A stretch of DNA of 52,710 nt from Microbacteriaceae bacterium. Lineage in GTDB: Bacteria; Actinomycetota; Actinomycetes; Actinomycetales; Microbacteriaceae. The translations under genes were made by a program, and so were the position numbers. Below are positions 16,048 through 22,546 of this stretch, piece by piece (position 1 is the stretch's first letter; each line of letters opens with the position of its first letter). The notes under the pieces were generated by a model that worked only from the letters and a program-made list of their open reading frames with translations, did not search any database and was not told where the DNA came from. The DNA lies in the NCBI GenBank assembly GCA_021741825.1, contig JAIOXB010000002.1:1-52710 (forward strand). Direction: 5' to 3'.

Positions 16048-17012
16048 GAATAGTCCTTCCAGTTGACCGACTGTGCCGTCGTTCCATCACGATAGACGAC
16101 AAACGCAGCGGCACCGAGGGTGGGAACCCAGCTGAGGAAGTCCTTTCGGGTAAATCCGGCCTTCGTGATGACCTCCGCGATACCGGACGACACCGCGACA
16201 ACCGAGACAGTAACGACGTTGGACGCCATTGATTGACCGGTGTGAGCGTTGATGAGGTGGTTCACCGAGCGGCCATCGTTGTCCCAGGTTCGCTTGAGCG
16301 TGCTGGACGTCGCCACAGCACCGTCAGCAAGATTTACCCGAGCGATCGACCGCGATTCGACGTAGGGATCTTCGATGTCTATTCGCCAGTGACTGCCGTC
16401 CGGTGGTGTCCCGCCAATTCGAATGTCGCCGCCAATCTCGGCCAGGATTCCCAGCGCACCCCGTTCGAGAGCCATTGTGGCCAGGATGTCCGCCGCGATA
16501 CCTTTACCAATTCCACCCGAGTCGAGAGTGACGCCAATCGGTAGGGTGACGACGTTGTCCTGAATCGTTGTGCCTTTCGTGTCGACGGGCCAGCGGGCAC
16601 TGGCGGGCAAAACGGTGATGTTTGCGGGGTTGATGCGAGATGCCACATAACCCTCCTCCAGCAATTTTGGAAGAATTGTCGGGTCATACTCACCATCCGT
16701 GAGAGTGCGGGCCGCCAGCATCTCGCTCACTAGTTTTGCCGTCAACGGGTTCACGGTGACAGCAGCGCCTTCCGCGTTGTTCAGCCTCGTGATGTCCGAT
16801 TCCGGCAAAAATCGACTCCATAAGGACTGCAGAAATTCGGCGGTGCGAACAAGGCCATCAAGCATGTCTTCTGTGCCGCCGACCAGGACGATATTAGCAA
16901 CGGTCCCCATCGTGAAAAAGTTTCGAGAGACGGTGTGAGCACCGACCTCGCCTTGAGCCGCGCGAATGGCGTCCGAGGCGATGGATGAGTGCGAGTGTTT
17001 ACTTAGATCCAC
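16044..17012 (-). CDS. apbE: ApbE family FAD:protein FMN transferase
   Basis: A 322-residue flavin transferase with the N-terminal FFTMGT motif, SRFLPESDITRLNNAEG, DSGGIGKGIAADIL and the C-terminal VSVVAVSSGIAEVITKAGF segment of the family. ApbE proteins attach FMN to Thr/Ser in partner proteins outside the membrane. No clear lipobox or cleaved signal is visible at the N-terminus of this one. GTG 17012 overlaps the preceding gene by 14 nt; its stop overlaps the reductase start. No standard FMN_bind-domain target is encoded nearby. Confidence 0.88.
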   Translation of the reverse strand: MDLSKHSHSSIASDAIRAAQGEVGAHTVSRNFFTMGTVANIVLVGGTEDMLDGLVRTAEFLQSLWSRFLPESDITRLNNAEGAAVTVNPLTAKLVSEMLAARTLTDGEYDPTILPKLLEEGYVASRINPANITVLPASARWPVDTKGTTIQDNVVTLPIGVTLDSGGIGKGIAADILATMALERGALGILAEIGGDIRIGGTPPDGSHWRIDIEDPYVESRSIARVNLADGAVATSSTLKRTWDNDGRSVNHLINAHTGQSMASNVVTVSVVAVSSGIAEVITKAGFTRKDFLSWVPTLGAAAFVVYRDGTTAQSVNWKDYS

Positions 17013-17298
17013 CAGAGCTGCCGTGACTCTTCGGTGTCGCTTTTTTCTGTGCGACAGGGGCCTGAACCACTACGGCTGTCACTTTTGCCTTCTTTTTCTT
17101 CTTCTTTTTCGTGGTGGTGGCGGTCGCCGTCGGCGCCGCGATGGTTGGTGCGGTTACCGTCGACGCGGTCTCTGCTGCGTTCGCAACAGCGGTTGCTTCT
17201 TGAGCCTGGGCCTGAAGCCCTGCAACTCCTGCAAACATCGCTCCGGCGGTCGCAACCGTCACCAGGATTCGTGCCTTGGTGGCGATAAAGAGAGCCAT
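16999..17298 (-). CDS. Lysine/alanine-rich small exported protein
   Basis: A 99-residue protein with a signal-peptide-like N-terminus (MALFIATKARILVTVATAGA... to about residue 33, AQAQE). An Ala/Thr-rich stretch follows, then a run of seven lysines and a second cluster (QKKATPKSHGSSGGSK). It has no cysteine and no recognisable domain. ATG overlaps the stop of the acidic protein as TAATG, and its end overlaps apbE. The strong positive charge contrasts with the acidic upstream product, which suggests that they bind each other or the cell surface; this is inference. I do not recognise a family. Confidence 0.65.
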   Translation of the reverse strand: MALFIATKARILVTVATAGAMFAGVAGLQAQAQEATAVANAAETASTVTAPTIAAPTATATTTKKKKKKKAKVTAVVVQAPVAQKKATPKSHGSSGGSK

Positions 17299-17924
17299 TA
17301 GTCGTCGTCTCCTTCTTCATCATCTTCGGATTCGTCCTCGTAATCTTCGTCTTCACCTTCGTCATCTTCGGATTCGTCCTCGTAATCTTCGTCTTCACCT
17401 TCGTCATCCTCGTATGATCCGCCTGACGAGCCACCGGCCGAACCAGAGCTGGTTCCGTGCGACGTTCCCGAGTTCGTTCCCGACGACGTTCCCGCGTTGG
17501 TTCCCGCGTCTGTTCCATAGGAGCCGCCGGCCGAACCAGAGCTGGTTCCGTGCGACGTTCCCGACGACGAACCCGCGTTGGTTCCCGAGGATCCACCTGT
17601 CGACCCAGGGTCGTGAGAGGTAATTGACCCTCCCGTTGAACCGTGCGAGGTCCCGGGGATCCCGTCAATCGTCGCTCCAAAGAGTGATGTGTTGCCATCG
17701 GTGCCAAGTCCCGCCGCGGTTACGAGGGGAGAACCCGGAGTGGCCGCGGAGCCGAATGTGTTCGTTGCTCCTGCAACCGAACCTGATACCGCGTTGGTGG
17801 TCTCGGCGAGGAGACCCGATACGTCGTCAATATCGATCGCACCGGAGTTCACCGCTACGGTGCCGAGTCCGACACCAGTCGTTGCGGTCATGCCGAGAAG
17901 GAGGAGTGAGCCTTGGATGTTCAT
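17298..17924 (-). CDS. Ser/Gly/Thr-rich repeat protein with a highly acidic C-terminal tail
   Basis: A 208-residue low-complexity protein. A hydrophobic N-terminus (MNIQGSLLLLGMTATTG) could act in export but lacks positive charges. The middle (about 80-165) is Gly/Ser/Thr/His-rich with repeated SGTSHGTSSGSAGGS. The last about 45 residues are nearly all Asp/Glu with two exact copies of EDDEGEDEDYEDES. I choose ATG 17924; a TTG 20 codons upstream is less likely. It is the first gene of the apbE-reductase unit. An acidic surface protein could bind cations such as iron, but this is inference. No family recognised. Confidence 0.6.
   Translation of the reverse strand: MNIQGSLLLLGMTATTGVGLGTVAVNSGAIDIDDVSGLLAETTNAVSGSVAGATNTFGSAATPGSPLVTAAGLGTDGNTSLFGATIDGIPGTSHGSTGGSITSHDPGSTGGSSGTNAGSSSGTSHGTSSGSAGGSYGTDAGTNAGTSSGTNSGTSHGTSSGSAGGSSGGSYEDDEGEDEDYEDESEDDEGEDEDYEDESEDDEEGDDD
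17321..17404. repeat. Perfect 42-bp tandem duplication in the acidic-tail gene
   Basis: Units at 17321-17362 and 17363-17404 are identical. Each encodes 14 residues (EDDEGEDEDYEDES), so copy-number change keeps the frame. Confidence 0.92.
17430..17564. repeat. Dispersed 42-bp repeat in the Ser/Gly-rich part of the same gene
   Basis: Copies at 17430-17471 and 17523-17564 differ at one base. They encode the SGTSHGTSSGSAGG segment. The unit length equals that of the acidic tandem repeat, although the sequences are unrelated. Confidence 0.88.
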
Positions 17925-18044
17925 GTCCTCAGTTTCTCTCGATGGGCAGAGGCGAACAACCAGGTTTGGTAAAGAAACGTCCAAGGTTTTCTCGGTTTGC
18001 GCCGAAAGTGCTCTTATCGGTCGGATTCATGGCACTCTCTAATC

Positions 18045-18713
18045 ATGACGATTTTGCTGGTTGAGGACGATCGAGCCATTGCGGACGCGCTCGTCGATGG
18101 GCTCCGCGACAACGGATATGCGGTTACGCATGTGGTTCTCGGCAGCGAAGCCGTCTCGAAGGTTCGAGCCGGCGGAATCACCACGGTGATTCTCGATCTT
18201 GGACTCCCGGACATTGATGGGACCGAAGTATGCCGTCAGATTCGGACTTTCTCCCATGTGCCCATAATCGTTGCTAGTGCTCGGGAAACCGAGATGGATC
18301 GCGTTACTGTGCTCGACATGGGAGCCGACGACTATGTTGTTAAACCGTTCGGCATCAAAGAGCTGGTGGCGCGAATTCACGCGGTGATGCGACGAGCCAG
18401 CGGGACCGTCACGCCGATAACCCACATCGAAGCCGGCGCCCTTGTGATTGATACAAAATCTCGAACGGTTACTGTTGGCGGGAATTCGGTTGCCCTCACG
18501 CCAAAAGAGTTCGATCTGCTCGCCTATCTCTCTCGAGAGCCGGGAACAGTTTTTCGTCGGGCCGATATTCTTCGTGACGTGTGGCAAACGACCTGGTACG
18601 GAACAACAAAAACGCTTGATGCTCATGTGGCGAGTATCCGTAAAAAGCTCGGTGACGCCGAGTGGGTGGAGTCTGTGCGCGGAGTCGGATTTACGCTAAG
18701 GATCGTGTCGTGA
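18045..18713 (+). CDS. OmpR-family response regulator
   Basis: A 222-residue regulator. The receiver domain (about 1-115) has acidic pocket residues Asp8/Asp9, phosphoacceptor Asp51 in ILDLGLPDIDG and the conserved Lys in YVVKPFG. A winged-helix DNA-binding domain follows (about 125-222: LTPKEFDLLAYL, KTLDAHVASIRKKLG, VRGVGFTLR). ATG 18045 is used; the upstream extension lacks conservation. The stop overlaps the kinase start (GTGA). It is divergent from the acidic-protein/apbE unit, its most likely target, with about 120 bases between them. Confidence 0.92.
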   Translation: MTILLVEDDRAIADALVDGLRDNGYAVTHVVLGSEAVSKVRAGGITTVILDLGLPDIDGTEVCRQIRTFSHVPIIVASARETEMDRVTVLDMGADDYVVKPFGIKELVARIHAVMRRASGTVTPITHIEAGALVIDTKSRTVTVGGNSVALTPKEFDLLAYLSREPGTVFRRADILRDVWQTTWYGTTKTLDAHVASIRKKLGDAEWVESVRGVGFTLRIVS

Positions 18714-20119
18714 GGCGCATCTTCCTCGCCTCAATCGTCGGTGTCAGTTGTGTACTGCTTGTGGCTCAGGGCGCGGCTGTCGTCGGTTACGTCTCGGCGT
18801 CGGAACAAGACCGAATCATCACCGAATATGAGCGTGACGCGTTCATTCTCGGTGGTCGGGTCGAGATAGTGCTCGAATCTCCTGATCGCGTGGACCCCAC
18901 TCTCGCGGTACTGGTCAATAAGTACGCGGCCGAACGCAACGCCCAAGTGATCGTGGTTGATTCGGTGGGTCTCGGTGTACTCACGAGCGATCCGACTGAA
19001 TTGGCGCTGGGAACGGATTATTCGAATCGCCCAGAGATCGCCAGCGCTCTGCTGGGAAACGTGACGTCGGGCGAACGTTGGTCGGAAACGCTCCAGTCCA
19101 ATCTCGTCTACGTTTCTGTTCCGATCATCAACGGTTCGTCCATCTACGGTGCCGTCCGCTTGTCCTTCCTCCACGGCGAGATCGACGTTGCCGTCTCGGA
19201 GAAAACCACAATTTTGTGGTGGGTCGCGGGTGGGTCGCTGCTTCTCGCCGCAATTATGTCGTTTGTGGTTTCCGGTTTGGTAACTCGCCCGCTTCGGCGC
19301 GTCGAGTCCCAGGCGAACGCACTGGCGGTCGGCGACTTCTCGGGTCGGCTTCCAGAGGACTCGGGTCCACACGAGATTCGATCGTTGGCTGTCGCCTTCA
19401 ACTCCATGGCGTCAAAGTTGGATTCGCTCATCCGACAGCAACGCGCCTTTGCGTCGGATGCCTCGCATCAGTTGCGAACCCCCCTAACCGCTCTGTTGCT
19501 GCGAATCGAGCGTGCGCGCGAAGCTCTGCTGCTCGACCCTGTTTCTGCTGACGAGCGACTCGGTGACGCGGAGGTCGAAGTCGAGCGACTCACATCAATT
19601 GTCGAGGGACTCCTTGCGATTGCGCGATCAGAGGGCGGTTCCCACGACGTCATCAACGTTGACCTCGCTGTTCTGGCGAATGAGCGTGTCGAGAATTGGC
19701 GGGCGCTTGCCGAAGAACGTGAGGTCACCCTCGCCTATGAGGGACCGACCAACGCAATCGGAGTCGCGTTGTCGAACGCACCGGAACAGATTGTCGACAA
19801 CCTGGTGGACAACGCCATCGGTCATTCCCCCAAGGGGACTGCGGTCTTGGTTCGAGTCCGTGAACTCAAAGACGAAATCGAATTAGCAGTCATTGATGCC
19901 GGCACCGGGATGACGGTCGATCAGTGCAACCGTGCATTCGATCGTTTCTGGCGCGCAGATTCGACTAAAGACGGAAGCGGTCTGGGTCTCGCAATCGTCA
20001 AGCACTTGGTTGAATTGAGCGGCGGGTCGGCAACACTCGTGCCCGGTCGCGGCGGATCTGGGGTGGTTGCCACGGTTCGACTGCCCAGGGCGGGGTCTGG
20101 CTCGCGATCCACGAAGTGA
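18710..20119 (+). CDS. Membrane sensor histidine kinase
   Basis: A 469-residue kinase. Two membrane helices (about 5-28 and 165-190) enclose an extracytoplasmic sensor domain of about 135 residues. A HAMP domain, a HisKA domain with His253 in ASDASHQLRTPL, and an ATPase domain follow (N box NLVDNAIGHSP, G boxes DAGTGM and GSGLGLAIVKHL). GTG 18710 overlaps the regulator stop; the longer open frame upstream is inside the regulator gene. The signal is unknown; the divergent redox genes suggest a redox or metal cue. Confidence 0.92.
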   Translation: MRRIFLASIVGVSCVLLVAQGAAVVGYVSASEQDRIITEYERDAFILGGRVEIVLESPDRVDPTLAVLVNKYAAERNAQVIVVDSVGLGVLTSDPTELALGTDYSNRPEIASALLGNVTSGERWSETLQSNLVYVSVPIINGSSIYGAVRLSFLHGEIDVAVSEKTTILWWVAGGSLLLAAIMSFVVSGLVTRPLRRVESQANALAVGDFSGRLPEDSGPHEIRSLAVAFNSMASKLDSLIRQQRAFASDASHQLRTPLTALLLRIERAREALLLDPVSADERLGDAEVEVERLTSIVEGLLAIARSEGGSHDVINVDLAVLANERVENWRALAEEREVTLAYEGPTNAIGVALSNAPEQIVDNLVDNAIGHSPKGTAVLVRVRELKDEIELAVIDAGTGMTVDQCNRAFDRFWRADSTKDGSGLGLAIVKHLVELSGGSATLVPGRGGSGVVATVRLPRAGSGSRSTK

Positions 20120-20146
20120 GCCACCCGAGTCGGCAACGACTTTGGC

Positions 20147-21049
20147 TTACACCGCGCCTTTGTCGCGCGGGGCTGCAGCTTTATTGTCGCGTCCCGCCAG
20201 ATAGGACCCGGCAACGACCAACGGCAGTCCGATAAGAATCCCCGTCGTGATCGGTTCGTTCAGGAAAACGATTCCCAAGAGCGTTGCCACCACGAGATTG
20301 ATATAGGTAATGAGCGTCGAGCGACGAGGCCCCACGTGTTTGATCAACGCGAAGAACAACACAAAAGCGATCGCGGAACTGATGACACCCAGCACGATGA
20401 CGGCGACCCACGCCTCGATCGGTGGGCTCAGGGCAACATCGTGCGGGAGGGTCACGAAGGCGAACGGCGCATAAATCACCGAGACCATCGCCAGTGCCAC
20501 CGCGCTCAATGACAAGCCCGACACGTGAGGCATTGTTCGGCCCGCCACAATCGGCGCGATGGCGTAGCAGATGGCCGAAGCAGCCAACATTCCGACCGGA
20601 ATCACATCGATGGCTCCACTAAACGCGTCGATTCCAACGAGGGTGAAAACTCCGAGAAACCCAAGTATCAACCCCGCGATTGTGACGGGGTGACGGGCCG
20701 CACGGTCTCCGAGAAAAGTCCCCGTGATGAACGCCGCGATGAATGGAATTGTTGTCATCATGAGCCCGGCGAAGCTGCTCGCAATCGAGCGTTCCGCTTC
20801 CGTGATGAGCCACCACGGCCCGACCATTTCGAGTGTGGCAAACAGCAGAACTCCGCGCCAATTCCGGAGCGTGGCCCGGAGTTCACCGCGGTAAATCACA
20901 ATCGGCAAAAGCACGAGCGCACCGAGGGTGACGCGCAACCATACGATGCTGGGAGTGCTGAACGATTCGATCGCGATCGCGATGAAATAGTAGGGAATTC
21001 CCCAGGCTACCCCCACAGAGAGGAACAGGACAAGTGCGCGCGGTGACAC
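20147..21049 (-). CDS. EamA/DMT-superfamily transporter
   Basis: A 300-residue polytopic membrane protein with about ten helices in two EamA repeats (GVAWGIPYYFIAIAI at the N-terminus; SSAIAFVLFFALIKHVGP and YINLVVATLLGIVFLNEP in the second half). Members export or import small metabolites such as amino acids or nucleosides; the substrate is not predictable. GTG start, 12 bases after the stop of the DUF1003-like gene, so the two are probably co-transcribed. Confidence 0.88.
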   Translation of the reverse strand: MSPRALVLFLSVGVAWGIPYYFIAIAIESFSTPSIVWLRVTLGALVLLPIVIYRGELRATLRNWRGVLLFATLEMVGPWWLITEAERSIASSFAGLMMTTIPFIAAFITGTFLGDRAARHPVTIAGLILGFLGVFTLVGIDAFSGAIDVIPVGMLAASAICYAIAPIVAGRTMPHVSGLSLSAVALAMVSVIYAPFAFVTLPHDVALSPPIEAWVAVIVLGVISSAIAFVLFFALIKHVGPRRSTLITYINLVVATLLGIVFLNEPITTGILIGLPLVVAGSYLAGRDNKAAAPRDKGAV

Positions 21050-21061
21050 AGTTCGTCGAAA

Positions 21062-21415
21062 CTATTTCGCCCGCGGAGATCTCGCGGCGTGTATCTCCGC
21101 AAGAATCTGTTGGGTTTCCCGATGAGCCGCCATCACCGCGGAATGGGTCTCGTTGTCACGCCGCTCGGTCTTCCGAGACTGCACGTTCTGCCCGACCATG
21201 ATGATCGGGAGCAAAACGAGTTGGAGGAGCGTTTGAGCGACCCAGGCGACGATCACAACCGGGTCGCCGGTCGCGAGGGCGGCGGGAAGCGAAATCAACG
21301 CGAGGATTGTGAACGCGATTGCGGCCCACATCGTTCCAACAACAGAGGTGATTCGCTCACCCCAGCGCTCAAGCATTTCATTGGATGAACGGACGAACCG
21401 TGGGGATTTGCTCAC
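21062..21415 (-). CDS. DUF1003-like small membrane protein
   Basis: A 117-residue protein with two membrane helices (about 22-45 and 52-78), followed by QNVQSRKTERRDNE and a C-terminal helical tail. The pattern of two helices, a PIIMxxQN motif and a charged tail resembles DUF1003 proteins; function unknown. GTG 21415 lies 6 nt after TAGACT on the minus strand, so it is probably leaderless. It lies just outside the AT-rich insert next to tRNA-Ala. Confidence 0.72.
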   Translation of the reverse strand: MSKSPRFVRSSNEMLERWGERITSVVGTMWAAIAFTILALISLPAALATGDPVVIVAWVAQTLLQLVLLPIIMVGQNVQSRKTERRDNETHSAVMAAHRETQQILAEIHAARSPRAK

Positions 21416-21421
21416 TGGTGC

Positions 21422-21427
21422 AGTCTA
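21422..21427 (-). promoter_or_regulatory. -10 element of the DUF1003/EamA operon (leaderless)
   Basis: Minus-strand TAGACT, then GCACCA (6 nt), then GTG 21415. Five bases farther lies the left copy of the 16-bp tRNA-end repeat, so any insertion there separates this -10 from its native upstream sequence. Confidence 0.5.
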
Positions 21428-21495
21428 TGTTGTGGAGACTAGGGGAAACCACTGCCCCTGTTATTGCTTGGGTTGTAGGGGTCTGATTTGGATTT

Positions 21496-21884
21496 TCAGA
21501 CTATAAATCAGACTATTTCGGTCTCGTATTTTCATGATTACTAGACTCTTGTTCATGGAGAAACGGACGCTATTGAGAGCCTTGTGGGTGTCTCTAGTTT
21601 CTACTGGGTTGCTGTTTGTAATTGAGTTGATTTATTCAGGTGGCTATCCACTTGGGGTGCCATGGGGTGTATTCGTGTTTCTAACAGCCATGTCATTTAT
21701 CGCTGCATCTTCTGTAATCGAAGGGTTTAGTCGTAAACCAAAAAGCAGATTTGTTAGGTTTGGTTCAATTCTCGTGGGGTTGTTTGCTGTTGCAGCATGG
21801 GTAACACTGTTTGTGGATCAGCTGCCTTGCTTTTTTGGTGGTAAAGGCTGTTAGTTGTAGTCAGACTATAAATCAGATTATTTC
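21496..21884. repeat. 24-bp direct repeats flanking the small ORF in the insert
   Basis: Copies at 21496-21519 and 21861-21884 match at 23 of 24 positions (core CAGACTATAAATCAGA). Each copy contains two tandem half-sites of the form TCAGACTAT/TCAGATTAT. They lie about 15 bases before the ORF start and 7 bases after its stop. Confidence 0.85.
21534..21854 (+). CDS. Small hypothetical membrane protein in AT-rich insert
   Basis: A 106-residue protein with three likely membrane helices (about 14-35, 43-64, 76-95) and a C-terminal CFFGGKGC. ATG 21534 is used; a second ATG at 21555 (MEKRTLLRALW) is equally plausible, and no clear ribosome binding site precedes either. Codon use is AT-richer than in all neighbours, pointing to a foreign origin. 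No family recognised. Confidence 0.6.
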   Translation: MITRLLFMEKRTLLRALWVSLVSTGLLFVIELIYSGGYPLGVPWGVFVFLTAMSFIAASSVIEGFSRKPKSRFVRFGSILVGLFAVAAWVTLFVDQLPCFFGGKGC

Positions 21885-21899
21885 TCCACACAAATAAAA

Positions 21900-21928
21900 A
21901 CTCCCTCTATTTCTAGAGAGAGTTTTTT
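21900..21928. terminator. Bidirectional intrinsic terminator
   Basis: A 10-bp stem with one mismatch (21900-21909 with 21914-21923) and a TTTC loop is preceded by an A run and followed by six T. It can end the small plus-strand ORF transcript and, on the minus strand, the tRNA-Ile/tRNA-Ala transcript. Confidence 0.82.
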
Positions 21929-21934
21929 ACTTCG

Positions 21935-22007
21935 TGGAGACTAGGGGAATCGAACCCCTGACCTCCTGCTTGCAAAGCAGGCGCTCTACCAATTGAGCTA
22001 AGTCCCC
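21935..22007 (-). tRNA. tRNA-Ala (anticodon TGC)
   Basis: Acceptor GGGGACT pairs with AGTCTCC (one G-U). The D arm is AGCTCAATTGGTAGAGC, the anticodon stem CCTGC/GCAGG holds loop TTTGCAA, so the anticodon is TGC (alanine). The T arm is AGGGGTTCGATTCCCCT. Discriminator A; CCA is not encoded. Its 3' 15 bases are part of a 16-bp repeat found again at 21432. Confidence 0.96.
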
Positions 22008-22033
22008 GTTTTTTGCGGTTTCGGGAAACCGTG

Positions 22034-22107
22034 TGGGGCTACCAGGACTTGAACCTGGGACCTCTTCGTTATCAGCGAAGCGCTCTAACCACCTGAGCTA
22101 TAGCCCC
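22034..22107 (-). tRNA. tRNA-Ile (anticodon GAT)
   Basis: Acceptor GGGGCTA/TAGCCCC; anticodon stem CTTCG/CGAAG with loop CTGATAA gives GAT (isoleucine); T arm CCAGGTTCAAGTCCTGG. CCA is not encoded. Located 26 bases before tRNA-Ala on the same strand; the Ile-Ala pair downstream of gyrA is common in actinobacteria. Confidence 0.96.
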
Positions 22108-22171
22108 CAAACCTACCCGAGCCTATCGCATTTCGGTCGGGCCGAAAAATCGCCTAGCTGATTCGTCGTTC

Positions 22172-22546
22172 TCAGTCGTTGGTGAACGCGACCCGGATTC
22201 CGCCGGTGATGCGGGCGATGAAGTTGAAGCCCAGGGCATAGAACGCGCCAAGTGCGGTTCCGCAGACAAGACCCGCGACTACCTGAATCAGCGTGAAGAC
22301 CATTACGGACGGGAACGACATGAGATCCGTGAGTCCCATAAAGTCAATTCCGACGATCGAGCTCACGATTCCGTTGAGCGTGTCGACCACGCCGAGAACC
22401 GTCAGGAGGAGCCAACCCAAAACGTTGACAACGGCGAGGATCAGTGAGAGCGTGAGTGAGATGATGAAAGAGTTCTTGGTGGCTGACCAAAAGTCGATGT
22501 GGACGAGACGAAGCCGAACCTGCTTTGCGGCGGATTCTTTACTCAT
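22172..22546 (-). CDS. DUF3566 membrane protein
   Basis: A 124-residue protein beginning [22 protein letters not shown], with two membrane helices (about 27-52 and 82-110) separated by a loop. DUF3566 proteins are found just downstream of gyrA in many actinobacteria; their role is unknown. The start lies 8 bases inside the end of gyrA, so translation is coupled and it belongs to the gyrB-gyrA transcript. Confidence 0.92.
   Translation of the reverse strand: MSKESAAKQVRLRLVHIDFWSATKNSFIISLTLSLILAVVNVLGWLLLTVLGVVDTLNGIVSSIVGIDFMGLTDLMSFPSVMVFTLIQVVAGLVCGTALGAFYALGFNFIARITGGIRVAFTND

Larger units (their letters stand above)
21432..21949. mobile_element. Small AT-rich insert bounded by a 16-bp duplication of the tRNA-Ala 3' end
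   Basis: GTGGAGACTAGGGGAA occurs at 21432-21447 and at 21934-21949; the second copy is the 3' end of tRNA-Ala. The roughly 500-base stretch between them is visibly AT-richer than its surroundings and carries one small membrane-protein ORF, a 24-base direct repeat and a terminator. This is the layout of an element integrated at a tRNA gene. No integrase is encoded, so it would be a remnant or a passively moved cassette. Confidence 0.55.

Noticed and set aside
17298-17564. CRISPR-like array in the 42-bp repeat region
   Set aside because: The repeats are coding, in frame and either tandem without spacers or only two copies; no cas gene is present.
17298-17924. ApbE target motif (SGAT-like) in the acidic protein
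   Set aside because: AGATN and FGATID stretches lack the Asp and Ser/Thr-Gly context of known FMN attachment sites, so flavinylation is not claimed.
21432-21460. Second, degenerate tRNA gene
   Set aside because: Only the 16-base 3' end of tRNA-Ala is duplicated; no anticodon or D arm follows.
22121-22145. Hairpin TTTCGG/CCGAAA between tRNA-Ile and DUF3566 as a terminator
   Set aside because: Short stem and no T run on the 3' side in the direction of transcription of the neighbouring genes.
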